NCBI RefSeq assembly: GCF_001456955.1 | Contig: NZ_KQ758468.1 | Coordinates: forward strand, 248,001-312,000 | Source of the DNA: Microbacterium enclense | Lineage (GTDB): Bacteria > Actinomycetota > Actinomycetes > Actinomycetales > Microbacteriaceae | Length of the DNA: 64,000 nucleotides | Reading direction: 5' to 3' | Shown: positions 34,147 through 42,220 of the stretch, in pieces | Layout: each line of letters opens with the position of its first letter | Position numbering within the stretch: position 1 is the first letter of the stretch | Program-made: the position numbers and the translations under genes | Notes under the pieces: model-generated | What the model was told of the DNA's origin: nothing | The model's database searches: none | What the model saw: the letters and a program-made list of their open reading frames with translations, nothing else

Positions 34147-34796
34147 TCGAACCCACCCTGACCCTCGAGCGTCGCGTGCTGAAGGAGCACGCGATCGTCA
34201 TCGCGTGCGACGAGGTCGGTCGCGGTGCGCTCGCGGGACCCGTGGCGGTCGGCGCGGCCGTCATCGACCCGTCGCGTTCGCGCAAGCGCGTGCCGCAGGG
34301 ACTGCGGGATTCGAAGCTCGTGCCCGAGGCGCGCCGTCCCGAGGTGGCGGCGCGGGCGGCTGCTTTCGTGCAGCACAGCGCCGTCGGCTGGGCGAGCTCG
34401 GTCGAGATCGACGAGATCGGCATCATCCGTGCTCTCGGGCTCGCCGCGGTGCGTGCGATCGCCGACCTGCGCGCGCACGGTGTGGTGCCCGAGGAGGCGC
34501 TCGTCATCCTCGACGGCAACCACGACTACATCACGCCGGCGGGAGAGTCCGGTCTGACGGTGAAGCCCGTCATCAAGGCCGACCGCGACTGCGCGAGCGC
34601 GGCCGCAGCATCCGTCATCGCCAAGGTCGCGCGCGACACGCTCATGACGGGGCTGCACGACGACCTGCCGGCCTACGGCTGGGCGCGCAACAAGGGCTAC
34701 GCGAGCCTCGACCACCGCGATGCGATCACCGCGCACGGCATGAGCGTGCACCACCGGCATTCGTGGGCGATCGCCGCCGCGCCCACGCTCTTCTGA
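34143..34796 (+). CDS. rnhB: ribonuclease HII
   Basis: Removes single ribonucleotides and RNA-DNA hybrids. 217 residues. Catalytic acids: Asp-Glu in CDEVGRGALAGPV near residue 22, Asp in ILDGNHDYI near 126 and KADRDC near 145. GTG 34143 overlaps the lepB stop by 4 bases. Follows the actinobacterial order rplS-lepB-rnhB-DUF2469. Confidence 0.95.
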   Translation: MIEPTLTLERRVLKEHAIVIACDEVGRGALAGPVAVGAAVIDPSRSRKRVPQGLRDSKLVPEARRPEVAARAAAFVQHSAVGWASSVEIDEIGIIRALGLAAVRAIADLRAHGVVPEEALVILDGNHDYITPAGESGLTVKPVIKADRDCASAAAASVIAKVARDTLMTGLHDDLPAYGWARNKGYASLDHRDAITAHGMSVHHRHSWAIAAAPTLF

Positions 34797-34882
34797 GCAG
34801 CGGGCCGGCTGGTCTCGGGACGCGCCCGGGCGTCCGTCATCGTGCGGCCCGTGCCGTGGGGCGCGCCTAGGATGGAAAGACC

Positions 34883-35206
34883 ATGGATGACGACGTCTTC
34901 GAGGACTACGACCGCGAACTCGAGCTGGCCCTGTACCGCGAGTACCGCGATGTCGTGCGCCAATTCACCTACGTGATCGAGACCGAGCGTCGGTTCTACC
35001 TCGCGAACGACGTCAACGTCGTGCGGCGCGACACCGAGCACGACTTCTACTTCGAGATCTCGATGACCGACGTGTGGGTGTGGGACATCTACCGCGCCGA
35101 CCGGTTCGTGAAGTCGGTACGCGTGCTGACGTTCAAAGACGTCAACGTCGAGGAGCTCTCGCGTCACGACTTCCAGCTCCCCGACGAGCTGTCGCTCGAC
35201 AACTGA
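34883..35206 (+). CDS. DUF2469 family protein
   Basis: 107-residue conserved actinobacterial protein of unknown function, always near rnhB. Rich in Asp/Glu/Tyr/Val: MDDDVFEDYDRELELALYRE, then VVRQFTYVIETERRFYLAN, then a predicted beta segment EHDFYFEISMTDVWVWDIYR. No signal or membrane segment. ATG 34883 lies 9 bases after TAGGAT (34868-34873), with GGAAAGA in between that may also act as a ribosome-binding site. Confidence 0.9.
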   Translation: MDDDVFEDYDRELELALYREYRDVVRQFTYVIETERRFYLANDVNVVRRDTEHDFYFEISMTDVWVWDIYRADRFVKSVRVLTFKDVNVEELSRHDFQLPDELSLDN

Positions 35207-35297
35207 GGCTCCTCCCCAGAGGCGAACTTGCCACGCTCTCCACGGATGAGTCGATCCGGCGGACGGGCCGAATGAGGCGGATGCCACGCTCTCGGGC

Positions 35298-35660
35298 ATG
35301 GCAGCGAAAGACGACCTCGGCCGAGCCGGGGAGAACCGCGCCGTCGCCCATCTGATCGGCGACGGCTACCGTATCATCGCCCGCAACTGGCGATGCCCGC
35401 AGGGCGAGATAGACATCGTCGCGGAGCGCGACGGCACGCTCGTCGTCGTGGAGGTGAAGACCCGGCGCAGCGAGGACTACGGGCACCCGTTCGAGGCGAT
35501 CGACAAGCGCAAGGCGACGCGTCTGTGGCGCCTGGCGATGGCGTGGCTCGCCGCCCACCCCGACCTGGCCCGCGGCCGACGGCTTCGCGTGGATGCGATC
35601 GGACTGACGGGCGCCGACCCGGCCACGGCCCGGCTCGAGCACCTCGAGGATGCCCTGTGA
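35298..35660 (+). CDS. UPF0102 (YraN) endonuclease-like protein
   Basis: 120 residues with the restriction-endonuclease-like core: RAGENRAVAHLIGDGYRI, then ARNWRCPQGEIDIVAERDG and LVVVEVKTRR, giving the E...D...E-x-K catalytic pattern. Role unknown in most species; its place before comM and dprA suggests a link to incoming or recombining DNA. ATG 35298. The stop overlaps the comM GTG. Confidence 0.9.
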   Translation: MAAKDDLGRAGENRAVAHLIGDGYRIIARNWRCPQGEIDIVAERDGTLVVVEVKTRRSEDYGHPFEAIDKRKATRLWRLAMAWLAAHPDLARGRRLRVDAIGLTGADPATARLEHLEDAL

Positions 35661-37180
35661 CCGTCGCGCGCACGTGGGCGGTGGCGCTGTCGGGGCTGCG
35701 CGGCGACCTCGTCGAGGTCGAGGCCGACGTGTCATCTCAGACGCCGGAGTTCTCGATCATCGGACTCCCCGACAAGGCGCTGGGCGAGGCCGGGCGGCGC
35801 GTTCGCAACGCCTGCACCAACCGCGGTCTCGATCTGCCGAAGCGCCGCATCACGGTCAACCTCTCGCCCGCGAGCCTTCCGAAGCGCGGTGCCGGATTCG
35901 ACGTGGCGATCGCGGTGGCGGCCTTGGCGACATCGGTGGAGATGGATGCCGCGCACGTGGCCTCGACCGTGCACATCGGCGAGCTGGGTCTCGACGGGCG
36001 GCTGCGCCCTGTGCCGGGCGTCCTGCCCGCGGTGGCCGCCGCGCAGCGCGCCGGTCACACGAGGGTCGTCGTCCCGACCGCCAACGCGGCCGAAGCGCGG
36101 CTCGTCGACGGCGTCGAGGTGCACGCCGCAGCTTGCCTTGCCGAGGTGGTCCGGTGGCACGGGGGACGCACGGAGGCCGCGGATCTGGCACCGGTGACGG
36201 CGCCGATCGCCGACGGCACCGACGACGCGCCGCTCGATCTCGCCGATGTCGTCGGGCAGCCCGCGGCGGTCGATGCCCTCGTCGTGGCGGCCGCGGGCGG
36301 ACACCACCTGCTGATGAGTGGGCCTCCCGGAGCGGGGAAGACGATGCTCGCGCGCCGACTGCCCGGCATCCTGCCGCCGCTCGACGACGAGGCCGCACTC
36401 TCGGTCGCCTCGATCCGTTCGCTCGCCGGTGAGACCGTGACGCGACTCTCGCGGATCCCGCCCTTCGAGAGCCCGCATCACGGCGCGACGGCCGCGGCGC
36501 TCATCGGCGGCGGTTCGGGTGTCGTGCGGCCCGGAGCCATCGCCCGGGCGAGCGAGGGCGTGCTGTTCCTCGATGAGGGCGGCGAGTTCCCCGCCTCGGT
36601 CTTGGACGCGCTGCGGCAGCCGCTCGAGAGCGGCATGATCCAGGTGCACCGCTCGGGCGTTGCCGCGACGTTCCCCGCCCGCTTCCAGCTCGTCATTGCG
36701 ACCAATCCCTGCCCCTGCGGGCTCTACGGCGTGCCGGGCGCCGCGTGCGAGTGCTCCCCGCAGGCGATCCGCCGGTACACCCGACGGTTGTCGGGACCTC
36801 TTCTCGATCGCATCGACATCGACGTGCGACTCCAGCGCGTGTCGTCAGCCCGGCAGGAGGTGGATGCCCGGGTCGTCACCACCGCCGATGCGCGCCGGCA
36901 GGTCGACGCGGCGAGGGGCCGCGCCGCCCGGCGGTGGGCCTCCACTCCCTGGCGTCGCAACGCCGACGTGCCCGGCACCTGGCTGCGGGGTCCGGCCGCG
37001 CCGCCGCCCGAGGTGCTCCGGCCACTCGACGTGGCGCTTCGTCGGGGGGCGCTGACCCTGAGGGGGTACGACCGTCTGCTGAGGGTCGCCTGGACCGTCG
37101 CCGACATCTCCGGGCACGATCAGCTGCGGCTCGACGACGTCGGTCGGGCGCTCTTCCTGCGGCGGGGGGCGAGCGCATGA
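35657..37180 (+). CDS. comM: YifB/ComM family Mg-chelatase-like AAA ATPase
   Basis: Hexameric helicase that speeds branch migration during natural transformation in Vibrio and Haemophilus (family knowledge). 507 residues: N-terminal Lon-protease-like domain (TPEFSIIGLPDKALGEA, FDVAIAVAALA), Walker A GPPGAGKTMLARRLPG near 216, Walker B LFLDEGGEF near 301, zinc-type loop NPCPCGLYGVPGAACECS near 352, and C-terminal RRTSRLLDRIDI-like RRLSGPLLDRIDIDV. GTG 35657 and ATG of dprA are both 4-base overlaps, so yraN-comM-dprA is one operon. Confidence 0.94.
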   Translation: MTVARTWAVALSGLRGDLVEVEADVSSQTPEFSIIGLPDKALGEAGRRVRNACTNRGLDLPKRRITVNLSPASLPKRGAGFDVAIAVAALATSVEMDAAHVASTVHIGELGLDGRLRPVPGVLPAVAAAQRAGHTRVVVPTANAAEARLVDGVEVHAAACLAEVVRWHGGRTEAADLAPVTAPIADGTDDAPLDLADVVGQPAAVDALVVAAAGGHHLLMSGPPGAGKTMLARRLPGILPPLDDEAALSVASIRSLAGETVTRLSRIPPFESPHHGATAAALIGGGSGVVRPGAIARASEGVLFLDEGGEFPASVLDALRQPLESGMIQVHRSGVAATFPARFQLVIATNPCPCGLYGVPGAACECSPQAIRRYTRRLSGPLLDRIDIDVRLQRVSSARQEVDARVVTTADARRQVDAARGRAARRWASTPWRRNADVPGTWLRGPAAPPPEVLRPLDVALRRGALTLRGYDRLLRVAWTVADISGHDQLRLDDVGRALFLRRGASA

Positions 37181-38349
37181 TCCCTCTCGACGACCGCGCG
37201 GCGGTCGAGGCATTGGCGGGTCTGCGCGGCTCCCATGGCGCGGCCGTCGCCGGCGCCTATGCCCGGGCGGTCTGGAGCATCCTCGTCGAACCGGGCGACG
37301 GTATCGCCGGGGCCCTCGTCGAGACCCACGGCGCCGTCGAGGCGCTCATGCGGATCTCGGAATCCGACGATCCCGAGATCCGCGCGGCGCGAGCGCGCTG
37401 GATGCCGCGCCTGCAGCCCACGGCGATCGCCGCCGCCCTCGATGCTGCACGGCGCTGCGGGGCGACGCTCGTGGTCCCGGGCGACGTCGACTGGCCGAGC
37501 CGCCTCGACGATCTCGGCGTCCACGCCCCGATCGCCCTGTGGCGACGGGGAACGGGTGCGCCGAGCGACGGCCCCGCCGTGGCTCTCGTGGGTGCGCGGG
37601 CCTCGACGGCCTACGGCGAGGCGGTGGCGGCCGACCTCGCCGCCGAGCTGGGCGCGGCGGGGGTCACCGTCGTCTCGGGCGCCGCCTACGGCATCGACGG
37701 CGCCTGCCACCGGGCCGCTCTGTCGGTGGGCGGCTCGACCGTCGCCTTCCTCGCGGGCGGCGTCGATCGTCCCTACCCGCGCGGTCACGAGAACCTCCTG
37801 TCGCACATCGCGGCGACCGGAGCGGTGTGGAGCGAGACCCCGTGCGGTGCCGCGCCCACGAAATGGCGGTTCCTGAGCCGCAACCGCCTGATCGCGGCGA
37901 TGGCCGATGCGGTCGTGGTGGTCGAGGCGGGATGGCGGAGCGGGTCGCTGAACACCGCCGCCCACGCGGCGACGCTGGGCCGGGCTCTCGGGGCCGTTCC
38001 CGGACCGGTGACGAGCGCCGCCTCGGCGGGATGCCATCGCGTTCTCCGCGAGTTCGACGGAGTGTGCGTGACGTCGTCGAACGACGTGCTCGAGATGCTC
38101 GGCGCGGGCGATTCGCCCCCGCCCGCCGGCGAGCAGGCGCACACCGACACGTCGACGCGTCTGCTCGACGCGCTCTCGCCACGCACCGCGCGTTCGACCG
38201 CCGACATCGCCCGCCGAAGCGGTCTGGCTCCCGACGAGGCGGCGATCCTGCTGGGCTTCGCCGAACTCGAGGGCCGGGTGACGCGCGACGACGAGGGGGA
38301 CTGGCGCACGGTCTCGCGCAGTGCATCCGGAGGGCGCCGAGCCGGGTGA
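37177..38349 (+). CDS. dprA: DNA-processing protein DprA
   Basis: Binds incoming single-stranded DNA and loads RecA in transformation. 390 residues. Rossmann-fold motifs VALVGARASTAYGEAVA near 129, VVSGAAYGIDGACHRAAL near 165, FLAGGVDRPYPRGH near 190 and KWRFLSRNRLIAAMADAVVV near 229; C-terminal winged helix about 325-380. ATG 37177 overlaps comM. The last ~10 codons (after VSRSASGG) lie inside a DNA repeat that recurs downstream, so the C-terminus may have been reshaped by it. Confidence 0.94.
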   Translation: MIPLDDRAAVEALAGLRGSHGAAVAGAYARAVWSILVEPGDGIAGALVETHGAVEALMRISESDDPEIRAARARWMPRLQPTAIAAALDAARRCGATLVVPGDVDWPSRLDDLGVHAPIALWRRGTGAPSDGPAVALVGARASTAYGEAVAADLAAELGAAGVTVVSGAAYGIDGACHRAALSVGGSTVAFLAGGVDRPYPRGHENLLSHIAATGAVWSETPCGAAPTKWRFLSRNRLIAAMADAVVVVEAGWRSGSLNTAAHAATLGRALGAVPGPVTSAASAGCHRVLREFDGVCVTSSNDVLEMLGAGDSPPPAGEQAHTDTSTRLLDALSPRTARSTADIARRSGLAPDEAAILLGFAELEGRVTRDDEGDWRTVSRSASGGRRAG

Positions 38350-38507
38350 TCCCTGGTGGGGCCGTGCGCGATCGGGCACGACGGCGGCGGGATGCCGCAG
38401 GTGCTCGGGAGCCTTCACGGTTGCGCGCAATGCGTCCGGACGGCGGCGAGCGGGACGATCCCGGGCGGTGGGCCGTGCGCGATCGGGCACGACGGCGGCG
38501 GGAAGCC
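38315..38507. repeat. duplicated ~83-base unit overlapping the dprA 3' end
   Basis: Unit 1 (38315-38396) begins in the dprA coding end, unit 2 (38424-38507) is downstream. A 34-base core is identical (38359-38392 and 38470-38503) and contains the near-palindrome GTGCGCGATCGGGCAC. The flanking parts are about 80% alike by eye (CGCGCAGTGCATCCGGAGGG against CGCGCAATGCGTCCGGACGG). Confidence 0.75.
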
Positions 38508-38610
38508 ACCGCGTGGTTGGGAAGCCGTACCGTCGGGTCTGGCGGTGTGTCGATGACATCTCCCGGCGCGTGCCCCCGGCGATCCGGCGGCGTCAGGGCA
38601 GGCTGGGGGC

Positions 38611-39576
38611 ATGCGCACGTCGGAGGCCGTCGAGGCCTATCTCGCCCACGTCGCGGACGTGCGACGCCTCTCTTCCGCGACCGTGCGCGCCTATCGAGCC
38701 GACCTGGCCGCCCTCGTGGCGGCGATCGGCGACCGTCCACTGTCCGACGTCGAGGTCGACGACCTCCGCGAGTGGCAGTGGGCGGCGGCCAAGGCCGGTC
38801 AGTCGAGGGCGACAGCGGCGCGGCGCGCCTCGACCGTCCGTGGACTGTTCGGGTGGGCGGTGGAACAGGGACTCCTGACGCACGACCCTTCGCAGCGCAT
38901 GGTGTCGCCCAAGCGCGGCAGGACGCTCCCGGCCGTGGCGACGGCCGACGCGCTCGAGGCGGTTCTGAGGGATGCTGCCGCCCTCGCCGAGGGAGGAGAC
39001 GCCCTGGCTCTTCGCGACCATGCGCTGCTGGAGGTGCTCTACGGCTCGGGTGCGCGCGTGTCGGAAGTCTGTGGTCTCGACCTGGACGACGTCGATCACG
39101 AGCGCCGGACGCTCCGCCTCCGAGGCAAGGGCGACAAGGAGCGCGTCGTGCCCTACGGTCTTCCGGCGGAGCGGGCACTGCATGCCTACCTCGTGCGCTC
39201 ACGCCCCGTGCTCCAGGCGCGCGCTCCGTCGCCGACGCCGGACGAGGGGCAGGTGGCGCGGCCCGCCGTGCGGCCCGTGCGCCCCGCGCCGGGCGCCGAA
39301 CGGGCGGTCTTCCTCGGGGCCAAGGGGGCGCGACTCGGGCCGCGGGCGGTGCACGCTCTCGTCTCGCGAACGCTCGCTCCGCGTGTCGGCGTCGAGGCGC
39401 TCGGGCCGCACGCCCTCCGCCACTCCGCGGCGACGCACCTGCTCGACGGGGGCGCCGACCTGCGTGCCGTGCAGGAGATCCTGGGCCACGCGAGCCTGGG
39501 CACGACCCAGATCTACACGCACGTCTCGGCAGGGCGTCTACGCGAGGCGTATCGCCTGGCGCACCCGCGCGCCTGA
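38611..39576 (+). CDS. xerC: tyrosine recombinase XerC
   Basis: Site-specific recombinase that resolves chromosome dimers at dif with XerD. 321 residues: SAM-like N-terminal domain (to about 95), catalytic domain with Arg149 (GSGARVSEV), RGKGDKERVVPYG, HALRHSAATHLLDGGADLR, LGHASLGTTQIYTH and nucleophile Tyr302. An Ala/Pro/Arg-rich insert of about 25 residues (after SRPVLQARAPSPTPDEG) lies between the catalytic blocks. ATG 38611. A 261-base gap with repeats separates it from dprA. It is a core gene rather than an element integrase: no att or phage genes nearby. Confidence 0.9.
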   Translation: MRTSEAVEAYLAHVADVRRLSSATVRAYRADLAALVAAIGDRPLSDVEVDDLREWQWAAAKAGQSRATAARRASTVRGLFGWAVEQGLLTHDPSQRMVSPKRGRTLPAVATADALEAVLRDAAALAEGGDALALRDHALLEVLYGSGARVSEVCGLDLDDVDHERRTLRLRGKGDKERVVPYGLPAERALHAYLVRSRPVLQARAPSPTPDEGQVARPAVRPVRPAPGAERAVFLGAKGARLGPRAVHALVSRTLAPRVGVEALGPHALRHSAATHLLDGGADLRAVQEILGHASLGTTQIYTHVSAGRLREAYRLAHPRA

Positions 39577-39617
39577 TCTGCCGGCAGGGATCTCGCGCGG
39601 TCTCGTCGCCCCCGGCC

Positions 39618-39710
39618 TCGCATCCACCGCTTCGCATCCGCCGCTCCGCGCCCACAGCCCGGCGCCCACCGCTCCGCACCCCACCGCTCCGCGCCCACCC
39701 CTCCCAGGAA
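39618..39710. repeat. degenerate 14-16 base tandem array, CGC-CCCACCGCTC type
   Basis: About six imperfect units of the form CGCATCCACCGCTT, CGCATCCGCCGCTC, CGCGCCCACAGCCC, CGCCCACCGCTC, CGCACCCCACCGCTC, CGCGCCCACCCCTC follow one another. The perfect palindrome GGGTGCGCACCC (39717-39728) comes just after. Confidence 0.55.
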
Positions 39711-39763
39711 GAAGGGGGGTGCGCACCCTGACGGAGATCGCCGCCGACGCCTACGGTGTGCCC

Positions 39764-40381
39764 ATGCGCCTGCGTCATGTGCTCGCTGTGTTCGGCGTCG
39801 CGGCTATCACCGTGCCCCTGGCGGGCTGCATCTCCATCACCATCCCGGGGCCGGTCGCGACGGGGGTTCCGAGCGTGGGCGAAAGTCCTCGCGCGACCAC
39901 CGATTCCTCGGCCGGACCCGGCTCGACGGCATCGACCGCCTCCCCGCCATCACCCGCCTCTCCGACGTCGACCGACTCCCCGGTCGACGCCGAAACCCGC
40001 GACTGCTCCGACGGCGGCAGTCAGACCGTGTCGGGTGCGGTGCAGACGTTCCGCGTCATCGGCACGTGCACCGAACTGGTGGTGTCGGGATCCCGCCTGA
40101 CCGTCGACGCCTCCGCGGCGATGATCGGCACGCTCCGCGTCTCGGGAGACGGCATCCGCGCCGACATCGCCGGTGCCGACGAGGTCGTCGTGCAGGGCGA
40201 TGACGGCACGGTGAAGTCGGCGGCGTCGATCGGGCGGCTCGAGATCTCGGGCGACCGCACCGTCACCGAGGCGGCGTCGGGCATCCCGGCGGTCGTGGTG
40301 CGCGGAGACGACAACGTCGTGCGCTCAGGAGGTCGCGTCGGTTCGGCCGTCGTCGAGGGCAGCGGCAACACCATCCGCTGA
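39764..40381 (+). CDS. DUF3060 domain lipoprotein
   Basis: 205 residues. Signal peptide with lipobox PLAGC (Cys22), then a Pro/Ser/Thr linker to about residue 75. The rest is a run of short beta-strand repeats with alternating V/I/G/D/N, such as LRVSGDGIRADIAGADEV and VVVRGDDNVVRSGGRVGSAV, ending in EGSGNTIR, typical of DUF3060 and suggesting a right-handed beta-helix. Two cysteines (RDCSDGG, GTCTEL) may pair. ATG 39764 is 6 bases after TACGGT (39752-39757). Probably cell-surface; function unknown. Confidence 0.8.
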   Translation: MRLRHVLAVFGVAAITVPLAGCISITIPGPVATGVPSVGESPRATTDSSAGPGSTASTASPPSPASPTSTDSPVDAETRDCSDGGSQTVSGAVQTFRVIGTCTELVVSGSRLTVDASAAMIGTLRVSGDGIRADIAGADEVVVQGDDGTVKSAASIGRLEISGDRTVTEAASGIPAVVVRGDDNVVRSGGRVGSAVVEGSGNTIR

Positions 40382-40428
40382 CCGCCGGAGTCGACCGCCC
40401 CGTCACCGCGAGGATCGGCGGAGCCCCC

Positions 40429-40902
40429 TCAGCAACAGGGCAGGAGGATCGCGCGTGGGACGCCGCCCAGCAGCCGCAGCGGATTGACGTACTCGCCGTT
40501 CAAGCGGACACCGAAATGCACGACCCCCGGTGCGGTGTGCCCACCGCCGTCGAGCCAACCGATCGGCGCGGCCCGCGCGACGACGGCGCCGACGGCGAGA
40601 TCGGACACGACCGGCTCGAGAGTCGTCACCAGCCCGCCGCCGTGATCGATCGTGACGACCGGCCGACCGGCCACCGACCCGGCGAAGGCGACGTGCCCGT
40701 CAGCGGGGGAGCGCACGACCTCCCCGGACGCCAGATCGACGCCGCGATGTCCGGGACCGTACGCGTGCGCGGGCGCTTCGTAGGGACGCACGATCTGCAC
40801 CCGTTCCACGGGCCAGACCCATCCCAGCGCGGCGAGCGGGTCGGAGGCGGGCAGGGCGAGAGTCATGACGAGGGCCAGGGACCGCAAGGTTGCCGAGATC
40901 AT
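40429..40902 (-). CDS. M23 family metallopeptidase-like protein
   Basis: 157 residues. N-terminal hydrophobic segment (about 5-25) acts as signal peptide or anchor. One LytM/M23 domain: [21 protein letters not shown] with the H-x(3)-D zinc pair, [20 protein letters not shown], and [20 protein letters not shown] with the third-ligand region. The usual HxH is reduced to VHFGV, so activity is uncertain. It could trim peptidoglycan or be a degenerate activator. Divergent from rpsB; two cysteines end the protein. Confidence 0.82.
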   Translation of the reverse strand: MISATLRSLALVMTLALPASDPLAALGWVWPVERVQIVRPYEAPAHAYGPGHRGVDLASGEVVRSPADGHVAFAGSVAGRPVVTIDHGGGLVTTLEPVVSDLAVGAVVARAAPIGWLDGGGHTAPGVVHFGVRLNGEYVNPLRLLGGVPRAILLPCC

Positions 40903-41206
40903 CGGCGAAGTCTCCCGCTTTCACCAGCCCAGCCGAGACGCCGGAACGCCGGTGGGGGACGAACACGCGGCGGGGAGGAGGCGTCCTGTATGCTGGGGGA
41001 TGCATCCCGCATGTCGGGATGACTCCGCGTGCCCAGAGCGCACCGCACAGTCTTCCGAGACGGTGCATCGCGTGGCATCCACACCCCTTGGTCCTCCGCT
41101 CCGGCGGGTGGCGGGTGTGCGCCGGGCACCAGGCTCGTCGGGCCAACCGTCCGACGCGAACAACCACAACCACGGCGCGAGAGCGCCCAGAAACAGGAGT
41201 ACGACC
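40903..41206 (+). promoter_or_regulatory. rpsB promoter and 210-base leader with stem-loop
   Basis: Gap of 304 bases between the divergent M23 gene and rpsB. A TATGCT -10-like hexamer lies at 40989-40994. Just downstream is a perfect hairpin CATCCCG (41003-41009) / CGGGATG (41015-41021). The remaining ~185 bases before rpsB hold no ORF I trust; the ribosome-binding site AGGAGT is at 41195-41200. Long structured leaders before rpsB usually serve S2 feedback. Confidence 0.55.
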
Positions 41207-42067
41207 ATGGCCGTCGTCACCATCCGCCAGCTGCTCGACAGCGGCGTTCACTTCGGACACCAGACCCGCCGGTGGAACCCTAAGGTGAAGCGCTTCATCC
41301 TCACGGAGCGCTCCGGCATCCACATCATCGACCTGCAGCAGTCGCTCGGGTACATCGACAAGGCGTACGAGTTCGTCAAGGAGACCGTCGCGCACGGCGG
41401 CACCATCCTCTTCGTCGGCACCAAGAAGCAGGCGCAGGAAGTCCTCGCCGAGCAGGCGACCCGCGTGGGCCAGCCCTACGTCAACCAGCGCTGGCTCGGT
41501 GGCCTCCTCACCAACTTCCAGACGGTGTCGAAGCGCCTCGCCCGCATGAAGGAGCTCGAGGAGCTCGACTACGAGAACCCGGCTGAGAGCGGCTTCACCA
41601 AGAAGGAGCTCCTGCTCAAGAAGCGCGAGCTCGACAAGCTGCACAAGTCGCTCGGCGGTATCCGCAACCTGCAGAAGACCCCGTCGGCCATCTGGGTCGT
41701 CGACGCCAAGCGCGAGCACCTCGCCGTCGACGAGGCCAAGAAGCTCGGTATCCCCGTCATCGGCATCCTCGACACCAACGCCGACCCCGACGAGTTCCAG
41801 TACCCGATCCCCGGCAACGACGACGCGATCCGCTCGGTGAGCTTGCTCACCCGCATCATCGCCGACGCCGCCGCAGAGGGCCTGATCCAGCGTCACCAGC
41901 CCGCCGGTGAAGAAGAGGCCGCCGAGCCCCTCGCCGAGTGGGAGCGCGAACTGCTCGAGACCCCCGCCGACACCACCGAGGCGCCCGCCGCCGAGTCGAC
42001 CGAGGCCCCCGCGGCCGAGGCGACCGAGGCTCCGGCCGCCGACGCCGAGGCCACCGACAGCAAGTAA
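41207..42067 (+). CDS. rpsB: 30S ribosomal protein uS2
   Basis: Small-subunit protein. 286 residues: [20 protein letters not shown] at the N-terminus, [47 protein letters not shown] near 95 and [15 protein letters not shown] near 175. The last ~55 residues are an acidic Ala/Glu/Pro/Thr repeat tail ([20 protein letters not shown]) that exceeds the core length. Start is ATG 41207 with AGGAGT upstream; the open frame before it is leader sequence. tsf follows after 153 bases. Confidence 0.97.
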   Translation: MAVVTIRQLLDSGVHFGHQTRRWNPKVKRFILTERSGIHIIDLQQSLGYIDKAYEFVKETVAHGGTILFVGTKKQAQEVLAEQATRVGQPYVNQRWLGGLLTNFQTVSKRLARMKELEELDYENPAESGFTKKELLLKKRELDKLHKSLGGIRNLQKTPSAIWVVDAKREHLAVDEAKKLGIPVIGILDTNADPDEFQYPIPGNDDAIRSVSLLTRIIADAAAEGLIQRHQPAGEEEAAEPLAEWERELLETPADTTEAPAAESTEAPAAEATEAPAADAEATDSK

Positions 42068-42120
42068 GCCGCGCGACGTCCGCTTCACCATCGCGTGAGC
42101 GGCGCGTCACCCGCACAGGC

Positions 42121-42210
42121 TACGATCCGGCGGGGTCGTGACGGCCCCCTCACGCGAGGGCGGCGCACGGCCCCGCCGGGCTCACATTCAGAACCGAAAC
42201 GACAAGGAGA
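42121..42210 (+). promoter_or_regulatory. tsf promoter-like element and leader stem
   Basis: TACGAT (42121-42126) is a possible -10. Immediately downstream, CCGGCGGGG (42127-42135) pairs perfectly with CCCCGCCGG (42171-42179) across a 35-base interior that itself contains smaller GC stems. AAGGAGA (42204-42210) is the ribosome-binding site, 10 bases before ATG 42221. Confidence 0.45.
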
Positions 42211-42220
42211 CCGCCACACC

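Noticed and set aside
38611..39576. Integrase of a mobile element
   Set aside because: Sequence and setting (after yraN-comM-dprA) fit core XerC; no attachment repeats, tRNA or cargo nearby.
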